Source of the DNA: Armigeres subalbatus | Taxonomy: Eukaryota > Arthropoda > Insecta > Diptera > Culicidae | Assembly: GCF_024139115.2 (NCBI RefSeq) | Contig: NC_085141.1 | Location: forward strand, 72,829,481-72,893,480 | Length of the DNA stretch: 64,000 bases | Reading direction: 5' to 3' | Part shown: positions 55,286 to 64,000 of the stretch, in pieces | Numbering within the stretch: position 1 is the stretch's first letter | How the letters are laid out: each line of letters opens with the position of its first letter | Program-made: the position numbers and the translations under genes | Notes under the pieces: model-generated | What the model saw: only the letters and a program-made list of their open reading frames with translations | Databases searched by the model: none | Told to the model about the DNA's origin: nothing

Positions 55286-57318
55286 ATAGCCCTAGAAGGA
55301 TATTGAGATCACGAGAACAACACGTGATAAAAGTAATCTGAGAGCAAATTTCAAACATGAATTTTGATATCATATTACTCTATATCACGTGACTTGTTTT
55401 AGAACCTTGTTTTAGAACCAAAAAAACTTGTTCTAGTACCAGAACTCTTGGATTGGAATTATTAATAAATTAATTTCAATTTATTTTAATGAAGATCCCG
55501 GTTTGATGACGTAAACTTTTTTAATATAAGTAATCTAGACCGGATTTGCTGTATTCTGTTTGCAGCTGATGGAAATATTGAGCAGGTCTGGATACTCAAA
55601 AATGACCGTTATAAATCCCTTTAAATGTAATAAAAGCGTAGGAAAAACCTCTCCAGGTGTTATTTTGTCAATCCTGTATTTCGTTGCAGCATCCCAGCAA
55701 CAGATCACCAACTAAAACTATTTCCGTCACACAGAACCAGTATTAAAACGTTAGCCGCTCGAACCTTATCAGACAAACCAGTTTCCGAAAATTAACAGTC
55801 CCGACATTTTTAATCAATTCAATCAACAAGAAATATGCATCCATTTTTCACACGACCTCTATCAGCAGCAGTTGTCTGCTGAAAAGAATCTGGTTCAGTT
55901 TTAAATGTCACGACCCTCTATGGCAAGACGACCCACTAGACGACCCCACGGGTTCTTATTGTATACAAAACACCGGTATCTATTCGGATGCGGACGAAAG
56001 ATCCATTCCGTAGCTATATTTTCCGGTTAAAGTACCTAATCTAATCTTATAAACACGCACCCGTACAATGGATTCACAACTCAGGTCGCACACAAATGAC
56101 CTGTATTGGGAACCAGTATGTGTGAACTTTATTTCTATTTTTTCGCATAGTCGTTAACAGAAAAGAAATTTTGAAGCATACATTCTGTAATGCTGATGAT
56201 GATGATACAGAGATATTTGCTCCTATAATAGCGGCAACAACCGGATTTCTATTTTGTTCGGTTGAACCTCCGAGGGTCTGTATGTGTATGTGTACAGTAC
56301 ACACATTCTTTTACTCTCGAACGGCACGTCCTTCCCCTTGGCGAAATTAATTCTTGAAAGAAACTCTACACAAAGAAAATTGTGAGGGGGTGAGTTGGTC
56401 CATATAATGATGGACCAGGGTAGCAGCCACCCTATGGAATGGGATATTTCGAGTTCTGGAAAACTGGATCTTTCCCTATGACATACTCCACAGCATGGTG
56501 GTCGTCGTTTGACCTCGAAGCAAGCACCTTTTCAAGACCTCTTCCTTCGCTGTCACATGTTGGTCGGCATCGTTCCGTCACCGCCGGTTAATGACGTAGT
56601 TTTTTTACTGCCGGTTTTATTTTGTCCTTTGTCGACAACTGGGTGAGTTCGAGGTCGATAGCGGTAGAGAGCAACCATTGTCAGCGAAGTGGATGTTGAT
56701 AGGGCTCCACCGGCGTGCGTCAAAGAACGCTCGACGGCAGCTGCTGCTGAAGGAATGGATCAGGTTCTGCTAGAGACCACTACTGCCGGTATTATCGTTA
56801 TAATGTTGGGCGAGAACGAAAGCGGGAGACTTCGATGCTGTTGCAAACAAACGCTAACAGAGCAGCCGCAACAGCAGGCAAACAGGACGATATGCGGCAT
56901 ATGCGGCGTCGGACCATCTGCCTGCACCACACCGCCGTCGATGGGTGTTTGCGCTAGCTGGCGATGCTCCCCTCGAAAATGAGGAAAAAAGGTACCTGCA
57001 TTAATCCAACTTATGAACGATTGGATTGCTCTCTCATTAGATTTTTTTTCCATTTGTGTAAACTATAATAATGATAAAATAAAACTTAAGGGCAAACTTT
57101 ACAGAATCAATTCGAAGCCGCTATCTGGAGCACCTCGCGTTTCCGATGACAGCAATGTCTTTCTCGTGCATCATAAAATATGATGCTGAAGAGGTCGAAA
57201 TAGCACTTTAGGGCGATAGATTTTATTACTTTCCTTAGTTTACATTCATTTTCATTCATTTTAACGAATTGCAGCGATTTCTTAAAAATATGTTAGATTT
57301 TAATTATTGTTTTTCAAG
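55286..57318. other. No gene supported
   Basis: A 97-codon plus-strand ORF at 56689-56982 is Ala- and Cys-rich (RCCCKQTLTEQPQQQANRTI) in a locally GC-rich stretch but has no recognised domain. It is overlapped by an equally long minus-strand frame. Confidence 0.3.
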
Positions 57319-57905
57319 GTTTTTTTTTGTTCTGCCCTTGAATTTAACTGATTTTATTTGCTAATTATCTAATACATCCATTCATCTCTTAAACTATGTG
57401 TTCCGTGTTTTCTTAGCACTATCATCCTTATTTGCTATGATAGATTTTTAGTTATCATTAATACATTTCAATTGCCTCTGGCAGTTAGGATTTTTTCACT
57501 TGTTTAATTAAACCATGTAGCAATTACAATAAACTAAAGTTAACCTTATCTATACTAAGCGTACAAGGAGCTAATCGTTGCAATAGTTAATTGCAATGAT
57601 TTTTGTCTAAAATTGGAAATTATTTTGTTGGACATTTGTTGCAATGTCTCAATATTAGGAATTCTATGAAGTTCATTGGTACAATACCACGGAGGCAACT
57701 TCAGAATCATTTTCCAATTTTTTTAATCCTCTGAAGTGCCTTCTTTCTGGTATTTTTTAATCATCTGAAAGTGTCTTATTTCTGGTATTGCAGTAACTAG
57801 TCCATATTGGCACAGCATACAACAAGGCTGGTCTAAAAATTTGTTTGTAAAGCAAAAGTTTGTTCTTAAGACAAAGTTTTGATTTACTGTTAATAAGTGG
57901 ATATA

Positions 57906-57918
57906 GACACTTAATATA
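57906..57918. repeat. 13-bp target duplication of the Feilai-like SINE (left copy)
   Basis: GACACTTAATATA occurs here and at 58211-58223, flanking the SINE exactly. The other Juan-A-like copy has the site once. Confidence 0.85.
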
Positions 57919-58210
57919 GGAGGCCCTCCTTAGCCGTGCGGTAAGACGCGTGGCTACACAGCAAGACCATGCTGAGGGTGGCTGGGTTCGATTCCCGGTT
58001 CCCGTCTAGGCAATTTTCGGATTGGAAATTGTCTCGACTTCCCTGGGCATAAAAGTATCATCGTGTTAGCGTCATGATATACAAATGCAAAAATGGTAAC
58101 TTGGCTTAGAAACCTCGCAGTTAATAACTGTGGAAGTGCTTAATGAACACTAAGCTGCGAGGCGGCTCTGTCCCAGTGTGGGGATGTAATGCCAATAAGA
58201 AGAAGAAGAA
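57919..58210 (+). mobile_element. Full-length Feilai-like SINE
   Basis: This 292-bp tRNA-related retroposon has a pol III A-box-like TTAGCCGTGCGGTAAG and a B box GGTTCGATTCC at 57985-57995. Its body contains GGCTTAGAAACCTCGCAGTT and CTAAGCTGCGAGGCGG, which form an internal stem. It ends with AATAAGAAGAAGAAGAAG. A perfect 13-bp duplication flanks it. It depends on a LINE for movement; which one is not visible here. Confidence 0.85.
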
Positions 58211-59093
58211 GACACTTAATATATTTGTTACATTTGGCTTGAAGGCCTTCAATGTGACTTTTAAAAGTTAATTTTTGATCCAGCAGAAGTCCTAAATATT
58301 TAGATTCGCTAGTCCAATTAATTGGAACCCCATTCATAGTGACAATATGTCTGCTAGAAGGTTTCAAATAAGAAGCTCTCGGCTTATGTGGGAAAATTAT
58401 AAGCTGAGCTTTGGAAGCATTCGGAGAAATTTTCCATTTTTACAAGTAAGTGGAGAAAATATCCAAACTTTCTTGCAATGTACTACAAATGACGCGAAGG
58501 CTTCGCCCTTTGGCTAAGAGGCCCGTGTCATCTGCAAACAAAGATTTTTGACACCCTGGTGGTAAATCAGGTAAGTCAGAAGTAAACATGTTTTACAATA
58601 TGGGCCCCAGTATGCTGCCTTGGGGAACACCAGCTCTTACAGGTAATCTATCAGATGTAGAATTCTGATAGTTTACCTGCAGTGAGCGATCTGATAAATA
58701 ATTTTGGATCAGTTTAATAATGTACAGAGGAAAATTAAAATTCATCAATTTTACAATCAAACCTTCATGCCAAACACTGTCAAAGTGTCAAATGCTTTCT
58801 CTATATCAAGAAGAGCAACTCCAGTCGAATATCCTTCAGATTAAATTCGTAACTCTTAATAACTGATGAGCGGTTGAATGCTCATGGCGAAAACCAAATT
58901 GCTCATCAGCGAAAATAGAATTGTCGTTAATATGAAAATAATCTTTTCAAATAGCTTGCTTATTGAAGAAAGCAAACTGATTGGGCGATAACTAGAAGCC
59001 TCAGCTGGATTTTTGTCCGGCTTCAAAATTGGACCAACTTTGGCGTTTTTCCATTTATCTGGAAAGTATGCCAATTGAAAACGTTTGAATCAT

Positions 59094-59998
59094 TTGTTTG
59101 AGAAACCGCATAAGTCCATTTTACACTATTTCGAGAAAACAACAAAAAACTGTTTTTGACCAAATTTGCACCGAATCTTTCGATTTATTCGATACAGATC
59201 AATAGTTTTTGGCAAAACTCAACACCCTGAGGCACTTTCAATGCAAAAAATGTAAGCAGTGCTCCACAATTGCACTTCAAAGTACGTGGACATAGGGTAA
59301 AATGACCAATAGTGGACCCCCTAGTAGCAGGATTTTGCTCTTCTTGTCATAAGAAGTAGATATTTTCAATATATTAATTCTGTTTGGTATTAAATAACAA
59401 GTTCTGCATCTCCTCTTCACGATACATGCATAAAACACTCAAATACACGACGTTATTCGTTGAAATCAACATTTAGAAGTCATACTGAATTCGCCCTATA
59501 GTAGACCCTCTGGGGGTCCATAATAGGAAACTGCTGCCCTATAGTCGACACTTCATTTGATTTTCATGTTTCGTTTCGGGACGTTCTTCTTCCCTATTAT
59601 GGACCCCCCAAAATATTCCTTTAATGGACCCTCTCGTGTTTATTTTTTTTAGAATTGTAAAAAATCATCTAATTTTAATTTCCATAGCATTTACAATGCA
59701 TGTGATCAAATCATAGGACTGTAAGGTAGGTTCTCCCGATGGAATTTCATAGCAAAATGTTTACATTGTACTGTAATAATGCAAAAATGGCTGGAGGGTC
59801 CACTATTGGTTGGGGGTCCACTATTGGACACTTTACCCTATGTAGTTTCTCAAACAAACGAAAAAAATTTCATACATTCTTGACCAAAATTTTTTTTCGT
59901 ATTTTTTGCCAGAATACGTATTTTTGGACGAGCATTCAGAATATATAAAAATCTCATTTTGGCCAAAAATGTTACATATGCAGTTTCTCAAACAAACG
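59094..59998. mobile_element. Compound MITE with GTTTGAGAAAC ends
   Basis: TTGTTTGAGAAACCGCATAA at the left and TATGCAGTTTCTCAAACAAA at the right are inverted. A third copy of the end (AGTTTCTCAAACAAACG) occurs internally at ~59843-59860. It interrupts the Juan-A-like copy; TCATTTGT appears on both sides (~59090 and 60001), hinting at an ~8-bp duplication. The inner element at 59291-59842 is nested in it. Confidence 0.6.
59291..59842. mobile_element. TIR element with CATAGGGTAAAATG ends
   Basis: CATAGGGTAAAATGACCAAT continues AGTGGACCCCC and is inverted at the right (GGGGGTCCACTATTGGACAC, then TTTACCCTATG). The motif TATTGGACCCYC or variants recurs inside (for example near 59500, 59600 and 59625) in both orientations. 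No coding capacity. Confidence 0.7.
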
Positions 59999-60752
59999 GT
60001 TCATTTGTTAAATAGATTTACCAAAAAGGATAAAGAGCTCTCAGGAAGTTTTTTGATAAGTATGTAGAAAATACCATCATCACCCGGGGCTTTCATATTT
60101 TTAAATTTTCTAGTAATAGATCTCACTTCATCCAAATTATTTCCCAACGAAGGGTCAAAAACATTCTCTTGATTGAGAATGTCTTCGAAGCTCCGTGTCA
60201 ACTGATCCTCAATCCAACCCAACCCAACTTCTAGACATCTAGAGGATCCAACTTCTGGGATCCAACTTCTAGACATTATTCTCAAAGTTGGTATTTCTCA
60301 GAATAGCGAAACGTTTTTTTAATTTCATTTTGAAAATCTCGCCAAATAACTTTCAACGCGGAATCGCGAGTTCTTTGGTATTGGTATTTGGTATTGCCTT
60401 CGCCTCACATTTTTAAGACCGTTTTGTAGCTGAAGATCGTCATCAATAATAATGGAGTTGAATTTAATTTCACATTTAGGAATTGCAATGCTTCTGGGTT
60501 CGACAATTAAATTTGTCATAGATACGAGAGCATTATCAATATCACTTTTGGTATCGAGAGGAATGTCAACATCAAAATTCCTATCGATATACGTTTTATA
60601 TAAATCCCAATTAGTTCTGAGATAATTAAAAGTAGGAAGATTGGATTGTTAATGGCTTCTTTTGAGATTTCAAATGTCACAGGAAGGTGATCAGAGTAAA
60701 AGTCAGCATGAGTTATCAATTGGCCACACAGCTGACTTGAATCAGTTAAAAC

Positions 60753-61238
60753 TTACTCAATTGTCGAAGGTTTTCGACTGGAAGAAAAACAAGTTGGTCC
60801 ATTAGGATATTGAATAGTATAATATCCCGCAGAACAATCTTCACATAAAATTTTACCATTGGAATTGCTTTGAGCATTATTCCATGAACGGTGTTTGGCA
60901 TTGAAGCCACCAATCATGAAATATTTGGATTTGTTGCGAGTTAGAATTTGAAGATCAGCTCTCAACAAATTCTTTTGCTGCCCATTGCACTGGAATGGCA
61001 AGTAGGCAGCAATGAAAGAGAATTGTCCAAAATTTATTTCAACAGAAATTTCAAGGGTTTCAAAAATTTTGTTTTCAAATGAAGAATATAATTTATGTTT
61101 GATACGTCTATTAATGACAATAGCGACCCCACCACAGACGCTGTCAACTCGATCATTTCGGTAAATAAAATAATTTGGATCTCTTTTGATGAAAAGTCTA
61201 GGTTTTAAATATGTTTCAGTTATAATGGCAATGTGCAC
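60753..61238 (-). pseudogene. Juan-A-like endonuclease fragment with altered catalytic motif
   Basis: A 161-codon frame carries the APE endonuclease of a Jockey element: IAIITETYLKP (catalytic Glu), GGVAIVINRRIKHK, FSFIAAYLP and then GGFNAKHRSWN. The last motif is normally GDFNAKH, so the conserved Asp is replaced by Gly and the enzyme would be inactive even if expressed. The frame is cut off on the N-terminal side by the hairpin MITE at 61264-61498. Confidence 0.75.
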
Positions 61239-61263
61239 ATTATGAACTGATAGGAAGTGGAAT

Positions 61264-61498
61264 AATTCAATACCAAATTTTCAAAACGACTTATCTGCTT
61301 TTGTAAACAAAGATTCAAACGTCGATTTGACAAATTTGACTGCACTCCCACGCAAACCAGCGCAATGGGTAGGTGAAGGCTTGAACTACCTGTTGGTGGT
61401 GTTGGTTTGCGTGGGAGTGCTATCAAATTCGTCAAATCGACGTTTGAATCTTTGTTTACAAAAGCAGATAAGTCGTTTTGAAAATTTGGTATTGAATT
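61264..61498. mobile_element. Hairpin MITE, family H copy 3 (in the Juan-A-like copy)
   Basis: AATTCAATACCAAATTTTCA at the left is inverted at the right. The arms share ACGACTTATCTGCTTTTGTA, AAAGATTCAAACG and CCCACGCAAACCA. It lies within the N-terminal part of the endonuclease coding region. Retrotransposon-like sequence resumes to the right. Confidence 0.8.
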
Positions 61499-61710
61499 CT
61501 TCTTCCTAAACCTTTAAAGAGCGGGCATTCAAATCTAAAATTAAAAAAAAAATATTTGGATCCTTTAAAACGAATTCCAATAAATTTTTTTTGAGTAAGT
61601 TTGATACCAACCTGAGCAGCTTCTTGGTATTTGCTTTGAACATTTCATCAATCATGTGATGCAATTGTTCAGTTAGAAAATCAAAATCGGAAGCACAGAT
61701 TTTAACATAG

Positions 61711-62217
61711 TATAAGTGAGAGTATTAAAGTATATTTTTGCACAATGTTATGGTATGGTAAAAACTGTAAAAACATGACAATTCCAATTTTTCGAGTCGA
61801 TTTTTACACTTACCCCCTTTTTCCACTTCCTCCAGTGTAGCTTATTTGCTTTATATACACTCAATCAAAATTTTGCTATTTACATTTTTTCCGTACGCTA
61901 GGCATCGGGAAACTCCTGCCAGCTTCCAGTACCTGCTTGTAGATATCGTCTCCGTCAGTTTTTAATGACATCGTCGATTCGAGATCCAACTATGAGGTAG
62001 CGGAGAAAAATGCATCCTTGTTTTATCTCAATGACTACCCGGGAATCAAACGAAGCTCTGTTATGCAGGACTATGCTCTTAAAAGTTTTTGATAAGATCG
62101 CCGATTTTATTCGGTCCCAGGTTTTCCGATTTTCGTGGTTCAGACGATCAAAAGATTTTCGTAGTCATTTACAGGGAGTCTTGGATTCCTTTGATTTGCT
62201 TTATGATATGAAGCATT
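61711..62217. other. No gene seen
   Basis: AT-rich sequence; a 69-codon ORF at 62010-62219 has no recognisable features. Confidence 0.3.
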
Positions 62218-62728
62218 AGAGTGATTCAAAATTTGACTTTTTTGCCCCCCGATGCTTAAACGATTGCATTTGCCATTTTATTAATCCTTCTAAATTTTAA
62301 CAATTTTGGATGTAATTTGACTGTGCACACGTCATTTGAAGTTTGTATGGAAATTACTGTGAAAACTGACCCTTATGTGGAAGACCGTTCCGTGAGGTGA
62401 CCCATGAACTATTTAAATATAATCAACACATTACTTACACAGAATACTTCTCAAGCTGAAAGGCAGTTGTTGTTGCGAAGCGATTTCTCGTTTGGAAGCA
62501 AAGTTATGAAGAAAACAAAAATGCTCATTATTGATATTGATGTTATTCTTTTACGTGTTAAATTGAATTTCCCACGATTCAGTGTTTCCCTAATAACTTT
62601 TCTTGTGATCATCAAATCGTTTCGCAACAAAAACGGCCTGTTTCCTTGTAAAATTTCTTATGTTGCCGATGTACTCATATGTTTTTAGAGCTTAAAGGGA
62701 GCAAAAAAGTCAAAATTTGAATCACTCT
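62218..62728. mobile_element. 511-bp TIR element
   Basis: AGAGTGATTCAAAATTTGAC continues TTTTTTGC and is inverted at the right (GCAAAAAAGTCAAAATTTGA, then ATCACTCT), giving ends of about 28-30 bp with one mismatch. The interior carries a 94-codon ORF (62404-62688) with no transposase features. The target duplication is unclear. Confidence 0.7.
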
Positions 62729-64000
62729 GATGGAGCATGGCAACATGGTCCACACATGATCTTCTGGCGCAGAAACCTGTCTGTTATAGCCGGAGAGCCG
62801 TGTCTACCTTCTCCTATGTCCGAGTTAAGATAACTTTGCATAGATTTTCGAGAACAGTTGTCGTACTCAGTCCACTTTAGGGACTTAATTAAGACTTCAG
62901 ACATTCAGTATGCTTGCAAGGACGCGATATCTTACAATTTTGCTGAAAAATCAAATGCATAGTACGAAACATAAATATTGTATGGTAAATCTCATCTACT
63001 CACCGACAAATCAAAATTTGGCGGTGTCCCACCTTTCATGAAAAGTTATCGATGATAGAAACTTTGAAGGATGCTTTTTTGCCCATTTTTTGATTACCAT
63101 ACTCTTCTATAAAAACAAAACAGTAATCCATCCAACCGAAATGAATAATAAGCTGACTGTGTGAGTGCACATAAATTTGCTTCCTGATGTTCTGTACTGA
63201 TGCGACTCCCAGCCATGCTAAGCTTCGTCATTCATTCTAGAGTGCTTCTGGCAGGCACAAGAAAGAGAGAACGAACAAACCCGAGTCCTGCTGTTCATTG
63301 AACCTCCCTCAAGTCTCGGAACATCCGCACCACAGCTGGGTTAAGCATTCTGTCAAACTCGAAACGTGATGAAGAAAGCATTGGCTGGTGACTCGACTAT
63401 TTTCAAACTATTCGCACTGGAGTGCTGCCTGCTTCCAATTGGATGAGTCGCCAAAAACTAGAGTGAGCTCGCTCAGCAAGCATCCTGTCGTTCTACGCTT
63501 TCATCGACAATGTTTGTGTGCTCTGCGAAGCCAAAATCAAACAATCGATTAGGCGTAAGACATGAATTCATGTTAATCATGTTAAGCTCCAAGAACAAAA
63601 ATACCTAAACAAGTATTATTGAACTTGATTGATTTTTTTTCTTCTAGAAAACTGTTGAACTTGGATTAGATTGGAATTATGTAACCTCATTTACTACACA
63701 AACTTTCCGTTGTAAGCATATCGTCTCACGTCTGTAGTTTTTTTACTCCAGTACAAATGGTCGTCACTTTTATGCAATAATCAAACCTGGGCGAAGGAAC
63801 TCTTCGATGGTCTCCGCGCAGTGGCCTATTGGGGGGCGACGGAAGACGACGGTATGTTGCAAATCCAAACCAGATCTCGGTGCTAAATGTCTTTGGCTGT
63901 TGCCCCTTTGCTTCAGTGCTTCGAAGAAGCAAACCGAGCGCTTTGCTTTCTAGCTCTGTCTGACTGAAAAGCAGGATGGTATGAGCGTGCAATGGTTTGT
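62729..64000. other. No gene supported
   Basis: Unassigned sequence. The stretch 63200-63540 is moderately GC-rich without a long frame. The 88-codon minus-strand ORF at 63726-63992 has no recognised motif and runs close to the window edge. Confidence 0.3.

Larger units (their letters stand above)
57319..61710 (-). mobile_element. Longer Jockey-clade (Juan-A-like) copy carrying four later changes
   Basis: On the minus strand the copy runs from the 3' region (57319) through the RT C-terminus, RT core (58140-59074 in broken frames), linker (60001-60519) and endonuclease (60753-61238). It appears to reach the end of ORF1 near 61710. It contains a SINE (57919-58210), a compound MITE (59094-59998), a hairpin MITE (61264-61498) and a deletion scar (60212-60276). 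The RT frames have multiple stops, so it is older than the RTE at 17647-25789. Confidence 0.75.

Noticed and set aside
56689..56982. 97-codon Cys-containing ORF
   Set aside because: An equally long ORF lies on the opposite strand, as expected from a GC-rich patch, and no domain is recognisable.

Overview
The window looks like a repeat-rich intergenic or intronic stretch of a culicine mosquito genome, most probably Aedes (A. aegypti or a close relative). The evidence is two degenerate copies resembling the Jockey-clade retrotransposon Juan-A, two copies of a tRNA-related SINE resembling Feilai with an (AAG)n tail, RTE-clade and LOA-clade non-LTR elements, and many hairpin-type MITEs. The family names come from recall of sequence character, not from a search.

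One host gene is certain: a three-exon proteasome subunit alpha type-2 gene on the minus strand (7147-7967, 234 codons). Other host signals are weaker. They are a 60-codon ORF downstream of it (6780-6962), possible terminal exons at 9027-9190 and 27030-27237 (minus), a TATA-like promoter at about 29582 (plus), and a possible first coding exon at 51621-51718 (plus) preceded by a long UTR-like stretch. The last two could belong to one gene with a large, transposon-filled intron, but that is inference.

Layout. 1-6500: pieces of RTE and Jockey elements plus a hairpin MITE. 6500-9250: the proteasome gene and small repeats. 9250-14530: a 23-bp-period satellite, split by a 171-bp hairpin MITE and by a 1.8-kb TIR element that itself carries another MITE. 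14530-17516: a short RTE 3' end and little else. 17517-26756: the main nested structure, a foldback element with ~340-bp inverted arms, split by a nearly intact RTE (13-bp target duplication), itself split by a LOA-clade element flanked by 317-bp direct repeats. 27000-41500: TIR elements, pogo-like MITEs, a tRNA-derived SINE with a 26-bp target duplication and an RTE remnant. 41550-43500: 5'-truncated Juan-A-like copy. 45300-47600: one RNase H-bearing retrotransposon inserted inside the RNase H domain of another. 48000-57300: mostly unassigned sequence, the possible host exon, a SINE and small MITEs. 57319-61710: a longer Juan-A-like copy carrying a SINE, a compound MITE, a hairpin MITE and a repair scar. 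61710-64000: one 511-bp TIR element and unassigned sequence.

No CRISPR array, rRNA gene, credible functional tRNA gene or recognisable virus-derived sequence was seen. Most long ORFs are retrotransposon remnants or satellite artefacts. The notable content is therefore genome architecture: insertions that can be ordered in time from their footprints, a satellite that creates false ORFs in every minus-strand frame, and an unusually long candidate target-site duplication.
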